A DNA stretch of 64,000 nucleotides, from contig NC_079136.1 of assembly GCF_945859705.1 (NCBI RefSeq), positions 99,988,051 through 100,052,050 on the forward strand, given 5' to 3'. The stretch's first letter is position 1. Each line of letters begins with the position of its first letter. The notes under the pieces were generated by a model that was not told where the DNA came from, searched no databases, and worked only from the letters and a program-made list of their open reading frames with translations. Below are positions 22,901 through 31,957 of the stretch, piece by piece. Made by a program: the position numbers and the translations under genes. The stretch is from Episyrphus balteatus (Eukaryota > Arthropoda > Insecta > Diptera > Syrphidae).

Positions 22901-23766
22901 AATCGGCGTACAGGAAATTCTTCTCCAAATCCATATGTGCAGGGTAATCGAACTTAATGAGATATTATTTGGAAGGAATTGGAAACTATTTACCAAGTAG
23001 TAATTGGTGAAATTGCAATGATTCGTTGTTTAGTGTACCTCAGTGAAAACAACAATTCGTTTTTGTTGGTGAAAAGACATTTAGAGAAATTTCCAAAAGA
23101 ATGGATCAAACAAAAGTTCGTGAGCTATATTGAATTAAGTATGTGAACTAAGTTCACTAGTTAACCGTAATGAACTAGTTCATTAAACTAGTTCCTTCGC
23201 GAACGACACAAGCCTATCCCATATATGGTCAGAACGTATAAAGTTTTCTTAAATCTTTCAACATTTCTTTACTTAATAACTTATAAAGAAGTGTCTGATG
23301 TAAAAATGTAGTATTTACTAAACTATAAACATGTTATTTTCAATAAACTGTTAATATTACCTTTCTTGTTTCTTCCTGCCGACGAAGAATGTTGTTTGGA
23401 TACCTCCTTTTGCCTCTGTACATTAGCTTCATTATATTTAAGAACTCTATTCTCGGGTACCCATTCGTCCCAACTAAATTTCAAAATAATTCCAATGTAA
23501 TTAATGTTGAGTTCATTAGTGCAAACAGGTGTTCAGCACAAATTACTTACTTTTTATTCCACCCGGCATAGTGAATGTAATATTTCACTTGTTTATCTTT
23601 TGTAATTGTGCTCTTAAGAGCCTTCGCTTCATAGATGAGTGGCCCATGAAAACACAATACTTTTTCGCCTAAAAAAAATAAATTTCGTATAGTCAATAAT
23701 TTACTATTGAAATATGTACTACTTTTCATGTTATTTACCTTCAGAAAATTTTAATTTCGGTGTCAT
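19969..23766 (-). CDS. MRG15: MRG15, chromodomain and MRG-domain subunit of histone acetyltransferase complexes
   Basis: Exons in order of transcription: 23766-23739, 23668-23551, 23473-23361, 20876-19969; 388 aa. The N-terminus MTPKLKFSEGEKVLCFHGPL opens a chromo barrel domain (about residues 6-80, with YYIHYAGWNKNWDEWVPE), which binds methylated H3K36. Residues about 87-200 are a Thr/Pro/Ala/Ser-rich linker with basic stretches (nuclear localisation). The MRG domain runs about 216-385 (VEVKIKIPDELKPCLVDDWD, EYFNVMLGSQLLYKFERPQY, HLLRLFVKLGSML). The family works in NuA4/Tip60 and Sin3-type complexes and in dosage-compensation-related and splicing functions. Exons join cleanly in phase. The 2.5-kb last intron carries transposon remains. 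Length and ends agree with the family. Confidence 0.96.
21003..21771 (+). pseudogene. Tc1-like (DD34E) transposase remnant in an MRG15 intron, antisense
   Basis: One frame reads the paired-domain region (KITKAMQRRMVAASRNYPSN, then VTSTPVLRRYLEAGLN) followed by a TGA at about 21187. Later frames give DNDPKH (second catalytic Asp region) and NWPQQSYDLNLIENLWKDV with its C-terminus, ending at TGA 21769-21771. The third catalytic residue (Glu in IENLW) remains. The usual DESKFNL block reads TEFKFNL. Several stops and frame changes show it is dead. Confidence 0.85.
21772..23360 (-). other. Rest of the large MRG15 intron
   Basis: AT-rich transposon debris. CAGTGTTTCCCAACGTGGGG at about 22156 looks like a hAT-type end, but I could not find its partner. 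The minus-strand open frame at 22694-22996 is GC-richer than its surroundings but shows no family I know. Confidence 0.4.
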
Positions 23767-24186
23767 GTCACTTGCAAGTTTTTTATCAAATATTTTGTTT
23801 TGTATCGATATAAATAAAATAAAGAAAACTCGATGATAAACCTCTTCGTAAAAGAAAATTTTTTCTTATGAAAATTCTGTGACAAAAATAATTTGGCGCT
23901 GGAGTGAAAAGAGTGTGTTTATATAGCCATCTCTTTTTGTTTTTAACCCAGACTACGGACACTTGGGTACAAATTTAAGGGAATTTTTCGGACGTCTGAA
24001 ATGTGTATGTAGTAGTAGTTTATTGGAATATATGAAAGGACCTACCCATACATTTTCATAAATGAATTTGTGCCCAGTTACCACACTACACATAAAGTAC
24101 TGTGCCCAGTTAGATTCAACTTTAAAAAAATGTTTGAATTGTTTTGTGGTTTTCTTTGAGACCGTTTACATTCTACAATTTTTCAT
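23767..24186. other. MRG15 upstream region
   Basis: Contains the 5' UTR and promoter of MRG15 (minus sense). The start codon at 23766-23764 follows directly after AAGTGAC. No TATA box is obvious. Confidence 0.4.
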
Positions 24187-24398
24187 TAGCCGTTTTTTAT
24201 TATCACTTGATCCATATAGATCATTAATTAAAATGTATTACAACAACTACATGAGATCTTGCAAGATTTCGATTCGTGATCCAGATGAAAAGCAAGATCA
24301 CGATTAGTGATCCTGATGAAAAGCAAGATCTCATGTAGTTGTTGTAATGCATTTTAAGTAATGATCTATATGGATCAAGTGATAATAAAAAACGGCTA
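24187..24398. mobile_element. Palindromic MITE, 212 bp
   Basis: The arm starting TAGCCGTTTTTTATTATCAC (24187) recurs as its reverse complement ending at 24398. Arms of about 85-90 bp contain GATCCATATAGATCATTA. The loop repeats GTGATCC-GATGAAAAGCAAGATC. TA at both ends suggests a TA target duplication. Confidence 0.6.
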
Positions 24399-24448
24399 TT
24401 GGCGAATTGAGTGAACGTGAAGTGAGAGAAGAAAAAAAAATTGTTTGT

Positions 24449-24497
24449 GAATGTGAAACTCAATGCCTCTCACTCACAGGCATTGAGTTTTACATTC
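24449..24497. repeat. Near-perfect hairpin, 20-bp stem, 9-nt loop
   Basis: GAATGTGAAACTCAATGCCT pairs with its downstream complement with one mismatch around the loop CTCACTCAC. It may be a terminator-like or element-end structure. It is short for an animal pre-miRNA. Confidence 0.5.
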
Positions 24498-24677
24498 TCG
24501 GGTAAAAAACTTTTAAACTTATTTGATTCGTCGGTTGTATATTATTTGCGTGTATAGAAACTTTTTTAATTCATTAATTTTATTTATTAAAATATTTTCG
24601 CTGCACCACAGAGTTCACTGGTGTTGTTTTTTTGTATCTGAAAACGAGAACAAAATAAAATAAAAAATTAACTGAAA

Positions 24678-25352
24678 AGACACTCCGACCTCCGACCGAG
24701 AAAAACGGGGTTGCACTCACACACTTGCAACTTTTTGTGTATGAATACAAAGTCGAAGGAGAAATCGTGGTGAAAAAACCAATACATATAAAATCGGCTC
24801 CGCGGTGATTATTACCCCGTTTGTATGGCGATTTGAATCCGAATGGAATCAGGATTTAGGTCTATATATACCTGAATCGAATTGAATCCGGATTTGTCGA
24901 TCCGATCCGACTCGGGGAGCTGAATCGAATCGAAAATATGCATATATACCTAACGAATTGAATACTCGAGATATAATTTATGGTGGAAATTGTGTGTGAT
25001 TGTCTTCTTATTTGCAAATTCACTGTATGTATGTCTAATGATATCTAGTTTTACTTGCACTTTGTTTTTGGTTAGATTTTTCTATTTTCCTGCAAATATA
25101 TTCAAAAGAAAAATTTTATTTTCGATTCTATTTCAATTCGATTCCTCGATCTGGTACTTCCATATACCTGGATCGAAATTTCGATTCAGTTTCAATTCGA
25201 TCTTTAAATCGGTCATACAAACAGGGTATATAATTTCCATACTAATTTGAGCCGCCTTCGGACCTCCTTCGACTTTGTGTTCATACACAAAAAATTGCAA
25301 GTGTGTGAGTGCAACCCCGTTTTTCGCGTTCTGAGGTCGGAGTGTCTTTGCT
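24678..25352. mobile_element. Inverted-repeat element with arms beginning AAAGACACTCCGACCTC
   Basis: The left arm (about 24678-24770, with ACGGGGTTGCACTCACACAC and TTTTTGTGTATGAA) recurs inverted at about 25240-25352. The interior (24830-25230) is dense in GAATC/GATTC motifs such as GAATCGAAT. A related half-copy lies at 28045-28140. No coding capacity. Confidence 0.6.
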
Positions 25353-25377
25353 GAGCTCCGTTTTCTTGCTTGAAGGG

Positions 25378-25446
25378 TTTGACTTTTCATAAGTCGAGTG
25401 CGCTCGCAAGCGCACTCGACGGATGAAAACTTATGGAAAAGTCAAA
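25378..25446. repeat. Two-tier hairpin with a GC-rich perfect core
   Basis: Inner stem GTCGAGTGCGCT-CGCA-AGCGCACTCGAC (25393-25420) is perfect. Outer arms TTTGACTTTTCATAAG (25378-25393) and its near-complement (25430-25446) pair again across it. Confidence 0.7.
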
Positions 25447-25515
25447 GAAAACAACAACAATTGACAGTAGCTTCCGACTCCATCCGCCATTTATAGTTCT
25501 GGCTTTGACCTTTGA

Positions 25516-25552
25516 AAGAGATAATTTGAGAAATTATCTCATTTGGGCTCTA
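25516..25552. repeat. Palindromic repeat with core GATAATTT-AAATTATC, copy 2 of 3
   Basis: AGAGATAATTTGAGAAATTA followed by TCTCATTTGGGCTCTAGTG. Same family as 12678-12725 and 30941-30980. Confidence 0.5.
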
Positions 25553-25766
25553 GTGAAAATAGACTATTAAAATTAGAGCACACAAATTTGTTGTGTGATG
25601 ATTTAAGGTAATTTTAAAAAATGTCCCACTCTTCCTCGAACTTCATCCCAACGTAGTCTTTCTTTTTGTTACTTATTTTTGGCAAAAGTAAGCAATCTCA
25701 AAAAATGTTAATTCTATGGCTTTGACAGCTCTTACCAAGGAAAACAAAAACATTTCCCCCAAGATC

Positions 25767-26116
25767 ATGTCTTTTGTACAAAAGTTTCAGAAAATATCAA
25801 AAAGAAATTCATTCAAATATGGATTACCTTTCCTTATTTGCATTGTTGGTGGATCATTCGGTCTTAAGGAGTTCACACAACTTAGGTAAAGCGAACATTG
25901 AAATCTTGACAATCTTTCATTTGACTGCAACATTACAATACCAACAGATATCAATTCACAAAAAAACAACCGGTGAGTCCTGAAGAAATGAAGAAATTCG
26001 GAGTTACTATGAAGCCATCTAAAGAAGTAACTATCGAAACTGAGTACGAAAAAATTAAAACAATTGATATTAATCATTGGGAGAATAAACGTGGCCCAAG
26101 ACCCTGGGAAGAATGA
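25767..26116 (+). CDS. COX16: COX16, mitochondrial inner-membrane assembly factor of cytochrome c oxidase
   Basis: Two exons, 25767-25885 and 25948-26116, separated by a 62-nt GT-AG intron (CTTAG|GTAAAG ... CCAACAG|ATATC), give 95 aa. The start MSFVQKFQKI is the first ATG in frame. A membrane segment follows (about residues 18-36, YGLPFLICIVGGSFGLKEF), then the family signature FTQLRYQF and the C-terminal block ETEYEKIKTIDI, HWENKRGPRPWEE. This matches human COX16 (GGSFGLREFSQIR...ESEYEKIK...RGPRPWED). The family is known to help copper/COX2 insertion during complex IV assembly. Each exon alone is too short to stand out, so the gene is easily missed. No defects seen. Confidence 0.93.
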
Positions 26117-26499
26117 ACCATTCGATGTTGGATAACTATGAAAGAGTTATATAACTACTTTGATAAGGTTTATTGTGATAAATTAGTAATACAAACAATA
26201 TAAAAAAGTCAATTAGTTATTTCTTCTATATCCTTTTAGCGTATTTTATGTAGCTTATGGTTATTATTGAATCAAACTTAGGTTGATGTCTAATTTCGAA
26301 TTCCTCAAAAAAAAAATCGAACTAAAATCGATCTTGATGCGATTTTCTTGTCATAAGCAATATGTGCCCAACATGATTTATGCCTGATTCACATATTGCG
26401 ATTTGCGAGACGAAGAGCACGAGACGAGATCGTTGTGAAAGACTCGTTGACGATTTTAAAAATTTCAATAAGTAAAATGTATGAAACATTTTAAAACAT
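26117..26499. other. COX16 3' UTR and intergenic DNA
   Basis: AT-rich. CAATATGTGC (about 26361) and CACATATTGC (about 26390) form a loose inverted pair around 26361-26400. No gene seen. Confidence 0.5.
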
Positions 26500-27031
26500 A
26501 GGGGAAGTGGAAGCAAGACGGCCCACTTACTGTTTGCCTGTCTTAAAAACCAATAAAAAATATTTTAAATAGAATAAAGCTTTTATTCATTAAGTTTAAT
26601 GTTTTTTGCAGAAACTCTCATTATTATGAAAAAAATACTGAACAAAAGATAATACGTTTTGAAAAAACATCTAACAAAAAACCGTCTTGCCCCCACATGG
26701 GGGTAAGACCGCCCTATCAAATTTTGTTGGTAGAAAGACCGTTTCTATTGTTTTAAATGCAGCCTACTTGTAATAATAACTCAATTATGCTATATTTTCA
26801 TTAGTTCTCACTCCAGCACAAGCTTTTTGGTACCATTTGGTACACATTTTGCACTTAATCCAAAGTATTGTTGGATTGGATCAAGAAAACAGTTGCAGAT
26901 AGAAGGTACAAATACAATCTGCAAAGTCCTCTTCATCAGAATCATCAATTACAGTATTGTTTGGCGCCTGTTGCTTAGCTTTTTGGAAGATTTAACGATG
27001 AATTTCTTTTTTCACTTTGTTTAAGCTACCA

Positions 27032-27490
27032 GGGGGTCAATTCCCGATCTGTAAAAATATGAAATGATAAGTTTTATCACTTTTTCATAATAAATTCGAT
27101 TCTTGATTTCTGAAAGAAATAAAACAAATGTCTAAATGTTTTCGCATGATAAATTATTTATCACAACCCAATATTCTTGTGAAAAATAAAAAACACAATT
27201 AAAAAAAAAATAAACAATCTAAACTACACCCGGATTCGAACCTAGGCCTAGGCAACCGCCTTACTCACTAGGCTAATTCGAATTTGTTTATTAAGAAAAC
27301 TTTTGTTAATAAAAGCTATTTTTCTCAAAAATGAAAGTTTTTTTCATTTAGTACTTTTTAGTACACATCTTATCACATTGAGTTTGAGAATCGCATAAGG
27401 GTTGTCTGTGATGTGATGAAATGAAAAAACGCTGTGAAAAAATTGAAATGATATTATTTTTATCAATTCACAGATCGGGAATTGACCCCC
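27032..27490. mobile_element. Nested element with GGGGGTCAATTCCCGATCTG ends
   Basis: Inverted ends GGGGGTCAATTCCCGATCTG at 27032 and its complement ending at 27490. It lies wholly inside the 26500-27634 element, so it inserted later. It carries a tRNA-like segment on the minus strand. No clear target duplication. Confidence 0.6.
27225..27290 (-). repeat. tRNA-like segment with pol III A and B boxes (SINE-like)
   Basis: In the minus sense: TAGCCTAGTGAGTAAGG (A-box-like), then GGTTCGAATCC (perfect B box). T-stem and acceptor stem do not pair well, so it is not a working tRNA. It looks like a tRNA-derived promoter fragment captured in the element. Confidence 0.5.
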
Positions 27491-27759
27491 AGAGCTTCCA
27501 ATTTCGCCCATGGGCGGTCTTGCCCCAGTCATATCATATTTGATGTTCTGTATTATTTTTATTTATCTTTATGACTCCTTTCGCAGAAAATACTTTTTAA
27601 TACCCCCATAGGCGGTCTTGTCCCCACTTACCCTACATGTAAGTCGAAATCAAAAAATTCCAAATTTATTTAAAATCAAGAAAAAGCAACAGAAAATAAT
27701 TTTTAATTATTCACAAGAAATAAATGAATTAAAAGTGAAAAAACAGTCAGCACTGCTCT

Positions 27760-27880
27760 TGGAGTCAAGAAAAATGCGCGCGACAGTAAAAAGTAAGTGA
27801 CAAATGAGTGAAAACTCTCCAATTTTTCGCTAGAGCTACGTACAGAAAAACGAAATTTTGTATGGAAAATTTCATTTCGC
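27760..27880 (-). repeat. Partial inverted copy of the MITE at 41943-42150
   Basis: GTAAAAAGTAAGTGACAAAT, then CACTCTCC-type sequence and CGAAATTTTGTATGGAAAAT, match the complement of the MITE at 41943-42150. Only part of the element is present. Confidence 0.5.
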
Positions 27881-28044
27881 TTCCTTTGTGCGGAAAAGTG
27901 ACATTTTTGAATTTTGTTTTGCTTGTTTTTGTTGTTAATTTTGTTATTAAATGCTTCAGGCTTTAAAAGCATAAAGATGGTTGTGTACCTTCTCACATTT
28001 TCCTCCAAATTCTTCAATGGAGACCCTTCAAGCAAGAAAACGGA

Positions 28045-28830
28045 GTCCAGAAAAGACAGTCCGACCTCCGACCGAGAAAAGCGGGGTTGCACTTACACAC
28101 TTGCAACTTTTTGTGTATGAACACAAAGTCTAAGAGAATCGTGGTGAAAACTGAGAAAAGGAAAAAAAAGTAGACAGACATAGCCAACAAGAGCAAAAGC
28201 GTCATTTTGTTATTTTTTGTTGAAGTGTTTAGTCGCGTCGTGTCTCGTGTCGTTGTTAATAAAATATGAGTATAATTATAAACAATTATATCAAACTATT
28301 AACAATATGGAAACAAAAAAAGGTATGTTGTATATATCGCTCAAAGTGTTTGGATTAAAGTGATGTGTTTCTGTTTATGTTGTAGATGTAATCTCTAATG
28401 ATGAAGAAAAAGGCAGAAGGTGAAACATGCGATTGGGCATCTAAAGAAACACCAACAACAGCAGCAACAACAAATAAAATAAAATAAAAAAAATGTATTC
28501 TATTTTATATTGTATATATTGTGAAAATTTCGTTTGCCAAAATTAAATAAAAAAAAACAGTTTCAGTGAAAAAAAACAAAAATCTAGTTCTTTTTTTGGT
28601 CGCAAATGCGAAACGTCATCCCTTTTTTATTCCTCTTTTGGTAGGTTTTCGCTGCTCCGACTCAGGTCCGCCTTCGGCTCCGTTTTCTCGGAATGGAGAT
28701 TTTCACCACACTAATACATATGCAATCGACTTCGCGGTGATTATAATTTCCATACTAATTTGAGCCGCCTTCGGACCAGTTTCTGATCCGAAGTCGGACT
28801 CAGCTCCTCCTCAGGCGGAGCGGATTCGGA
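28045..28830. mobile_element. Relative of the 24678-25352 element, with a putative tiny spliced ORF inside
   Basis: 28045-28140 repeats the left arm of 24678-24770. 28640-28830 carries the GCCGCCTTCGGACC and AATTTCCATACTAATTTGAG parts of its right arm. Between them, ATG at 28307 could read METKK, splice at GTATGT/TTGTAG (about 28322-28385) and continue DVISNDEEKGRR to a stop. That peptide has no known match and may be chance. Confidence 0.45.
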
Positions 28831-28871
28831 CCGAAGTCGGACCTGTTTGCTTGAAGGGGAACTCCGCGGTT

Positions 28872-29190
28872 CTGTCAGTTCTGGCTTCTGGTTTCGAGAA
28901 AAGATAACATTTTTGTATTAAAAAAACTAGCTTTTTTGTTGCAATTAGCATTGGAAAAAATGCTTGCCTTTTCTCCAGTCCAGATTAAGCAGTGAGTGGA
29001 AAAGCCTCATTTGCTTCAAATTTGTATGGGGAACTTCCATCTTATGTCAGTTCTGCGCTGGTGGAATATAAACAATCCTTTTTTTGTACTGAAAAATAGC
29101 TTTTTTTTGTTGTAATTAGCATTGGAAAAAAATTTTTGTTTACCTTTTCACCAGTGCAGATTGACCAATGAGAAAGAAGTGGAAAAGACC
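28872..29190. repeat. Two tandem diverged copies of a repeat of about 170 bp
   Basis: TGTCAGTTCTG..., then AGCTTTTTTGTTG-AATTAGCATTGGAAAAAA, CTTTTC(A/T)CCAGT and GTGGAAAAG occur at 28872-29010 and 29045-29190. A third copy is at about 18110-18240. Confidence 0.55.
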
Positions 29191-29578
29191 CATACCAAAG
29201 CCCTGTTTCTTTGGGAGGTGGAGAGTACTACATCAGTAGTTTACTAGCGATTTTCAATGAAACGCATTTTAAAAGAAATCAATGCAATTCCCATCTACAG
29301 AGGGGCATGAGGAATCCGAAAATAAACCTTTGTACGTATTGACATGTGCATGAGCTAGGCATGGTTGACATTAGAGGAGACAGCATGTTATGTCGTCTGT
29401 TCGGTAAATCTGATAGTGTAAACGCCAATATTCCTCTTTTCTTCAAATATATATCCAACTTATGTCAAGAGTGTCAAGTCATGTGACTCATACATACACA
29501 ACTTAAAAACAATAAATTTTATTTCTATTCATAAAAAAACACTGTTTTTTAATTAAACACCTTATTAAAGTTCTTAAC
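29191..29578 (+). other. Upstream region of Vma22
   Basis: Promoter and 5' UTR of the Vma22 gene must lie here. I see no TATA box or other clear element. The start codon is preceded by TTCTTAAC. Confidence 0.4.
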
Positions 29579-30103
29579 ATGCCTCAAAAACTAACTTGTG
29601 AGGATTATAAACACCTTAGTCTTGCAGAAGTTCATGAACATCTTGACGATTTGCATTTGGAACTTTTAAGTTTAGTTGAACAATTAGTCCAATGCAAAGT
29701 AACTATTGAAAAGGTCACAAACGAAGGAAGAATAAACTGTGCAAAGGCTCGCTATATACAAGGACAAACAACAGTTGGAATATCAAAATTACCTACGGAA
29801 GAGAGTCAAGAATTCAATGCATTAGTAAGAGTGGAGCAAATTAAGTCGGAAAGTCCATGTGCCGATAAGGAATTCCAGCTTAAACGTTATCCGATCGATA
29901 AAGAAGCAGGATTTATTGATCCAATTCGATGGTTTGGTGTTTTAGTTCCCCGGCCATTACAAATAACCAAAGAGAAATTTCAGAGTTCATTAGAACTTGT
30001 TATTGAAGCTGCCAATATTCAAGTTCAAATGGATAGTATTATGGTTTCTATAAAGAAACTAAAAGAACAAAAAAGCTTTTTGAATAAACTCGCTATTAAA
30101 TAA
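29579..30103 (+). CDS. Vma22: Vma22/CCDC115, endoplasmic-reticulum assembly factor of the V-ATPase
   Basis: Single-exon gene, 174 aa, ATG at 29579 to TAA. Two helical, coiled-coil-like ends (about 12-50, LSLAEVHEHLDDLHLELLSL; and about 140-172) flank a variable middle. The family signature DPIRWFGVLVPRPLQ lies at about 119-133 and matches CCDC115 (DPLRWFGILVPxxLR). In yeast and humans the protein works with Vma21/Vma12 in the ER to assemble the membrane sector of the proton pump. Its length agrees with the family. AATAAA overlaps the end of the ORF (30083), and ATTAAA follows. No intron or damage seen. Confidence 0.9.
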   Translation: MPQKLTCEDYKHLSLAEVHEHLDDLHLELLSLVEQLVQCKVTIEKVTNEGRINCAKARYIQGQTTVGISKLPTEESQEFNALVRVEQIKSESPCADKEFQLKRYPIDKEAGFIDPIRWFGVLVPRPLQITKEKFQSSLELVIEAANIQVQMDSIMVSIKKLKEQKSFLNKLAIK

Positions 30104-30512
30104 TTATATTTTTAATTGAATTTAAAAACGAATGTTTTTTCATTTATTCAGGTTCAATTTGTTAAAGACCAACCTGTATGTACTTTCAATTAGTACCTAA
30201 GTTTACGTTTAAGAAACCACAGAAAGCTGAACAAGATTTTTCAATTTTGTCCTTATTTTATTTTTGATCTCTTATCTCGGATTTATGTCCAATAACCTTA
30301 AGTTAATTAATTAGCATTAATTATAAAATTACGTTGTAATAATTTTCGTTAGATTTATGAGATCATCTTTAGACTGTTGAACAAGTAATAGAAAACCATT
30401 TGGAATAAAGCCTTCATCGATTTTACAAAAGCATTTGATAATTTTAAACTCGTTCCAAAAACTGATTCTAATTAAAGGATGAAATAAAAACAAAAATCAT
30501 TTAAGATATTTG
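30104..30512. other. Intergenic DNA after Vma22
   Basis: AT-rich, with the Vma22 3' UTR at its left. No gene seen. Confidence 0.5.
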
Positions 30513-30598
30513 GGGCCAATTTTTCAATAGTCAGATAAATCTCATTTAGAGCTTATTCCTAGGAATATCTATATAACTGATGATTGAAAAATTAGGGC
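30513..30598. mobile_element. Very short palindromic MITE
   Basis: GGGCCAATTTTTCAATAGTCAG-type left end (30513) pairs with CTGATGATTGAAAAATTAGGGC (30577-30598). About 86 bp in all. It overlaps the last codons and stop of the 30592-30804 open frame. Confidence 0.5.
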
Positions 30599-30804
30599 TT
30601 AAAAGGACGGTTCTTTCTTGTTATAAGTGTCGTCAGAAGTAAAGACCCTAGAACAAAAAGAACTATTTTGCTATCATTACTTTCATATTGTTCCACATAC
30701 TGTTCCTCATTTTTATCCTCGATGGTCCTTTTCAATGTTATTCCTTTTCTCCAATACAACAGTACTTTGAGCGGATTTCGGGCTAGTTCAGCTTCAGGAG
30801 ACAT
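30592..30804 (-). CDS. Possible small single-pass membrane protein, 70 aa
   Basis: I do not recognise a family. The frame starts MSPEAELARNPLKVLLYWRK in a good context (AAG before ATG), has an acidic/polar middle (TIEDKNEEQYVEQYESND) and a clear membrane segment (about 45-62, KIVLFVLGSLLLTTLI) followed by a basic tail RKNRPFKP. Codon use is less AT-rich than the surroundings, which supports coding. The stop is supplied by the short MITE at its 3' end, so the original C-terminus may have differed. It could also be the last exon of a larger gene, or chance. Confidence 0.4.
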   Translation of the reverse strand: MSPEAELARNPLKVLLYWRKGITLKRTIEDKNEEQYVEQYESNDSKIVLFVLGSLLLTTLITRKNRPFKP

Positions 30805-31337
30805 CTTACTGTCTTAGCGTTTTTATTTTTTGAGCCTATTGAAGGGATACCTAATTTAATCACATAGATATGTTATTTGTCAATCAGTTTACTTCTAGCC
30901 TGTTTTAACTGCAGATGAGATGAGAATGAGATGAGAATAGATGAGATAATTTGCCAAATTATCTCATTTAGGCTGTAGTCGACACAGGCTATTATTCCGC
31001 TTATTCTTGCGCTGCAATTCATTGTAAATTGGGACCTCAACAAACAAGCTTCTCTATTGAGCTTTATCCTTAGCCAGTTGCTTCCAGGTTCCCACAGTTT
31101 GATATTCACAATTAATTGTCCAGGGGGGATATTCCGGTTCTGTGATAAGCTGGATGAAAAAACTTTTCACAATTTAAATTATATGGTTATAAATTTGTCA
31201 CTCAGTTTTGTGTAAAAGTGAAATTGTTTGAAACAAGGTAAATGGAATGAATTTTTCTATTCACGATAGCCCTCATTAATTTCAGTATTTACTTTCAGAT
31301 GAAACAATTCCTTCGCAATTTTAGTGTTGTCTTACAT
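30805..31337. other. Intergenic DNA with a palindromic repeat
   Basis: The third copy of the GATAATTT palindrome is at 30941-30980, preceded by four near-repeats of GATGAGA. The minus-strand open frame across this region (30873-31109) has no recognisable features. Confidence 0.5.
30941..30980. repeat. Palindromic repeat with core GATAATTT-AAATTATC, copy 3 of 3
   Basis: GATGAGATAATTTGCCAAAT, then TATCTCATTTAGGCTGTAGT. Same family as 12678-12725 and 25516-25552. Confidence 0.5.
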
Positions 31338-31957
31338 AATTGAATCATTTATTTTCAAAACATGATAAGTCCACTTTTTTTTTAAATTCGTTTTTTTGAC
31401 TAAATTGTTACTCTAGGGATAACCACGTATATCTTCAAAATAATGAAGTATCTACTCCATCTATATCCGATTTTACATCTAAGCGAAATATTTTTTTAGT
31501 ATCAAAAACAGGATAAGTCCCGGACTTATCATCTTTTGAAAATAAACAACAGCTTTTTTATGTGTAAATCCTATATTAAGCTACTGGCTGAAAATCTTAA
31601 GTTTAAAGCGTCTTTAAAGTTAAAGAAGACTCCGGACATTATATTTTAATCTCAAATACAATTTTGTGATAGACTGGGGATGAAAGCAAAATTGTGTACC
31701 CATTTTAAAATTAATTTCACATCCGTTTGTTTTCAAAGTATGATAAGTGTAAAAGCATTTTTATTTTTTATATTTTGAACTATCGCTCCAAAAATTAAAA
31801 ACGAAGCGGTATTTTGTACTTAGGCGAAAGTTCTACAGAATATATTTTTTATAAATTTTGCTACACACATCAAAAGAAAATAGAACCTTTTTTTCATCTC
31901 CTGCAAAATTTAAAATCATGGACTTATCATGTTTTGAAAATAAATGATTCAATTATA
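31338..31957. mobile_element. Inverted-repeat MITE, about 620 bp
   Basis: AATTGAATCATTTATTTTCA followed by AAACATGATAAGTCCA at the left recurs inverted at about 31918-31957. Internal partial copies of GGACTTATCA-TTTTGAAAAT lie at about 31512 and 31728. Non-coding. Confidence 0.6.

Larger units (their letters stand above)
26500..27634. mobile_element. Inverted-repeat DNA element with AGGG ends, host of a second element
   Basis: Ends AGGGGAAGTGGAAGCAAGAC and, in reverse complement, AGGGTAAGTGGGGACAAGAC. Flanked by ACAT at 26496-26499 and 27635-27638, a possible 4-bp target duplication. GGCGGTCTTGCCCC motifs recur internally (about 26690-26715, 27505-27525, 27610-27625). It contains the nested element 27032-27490. 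Superfamily not assigned. Confidence 0.6.
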
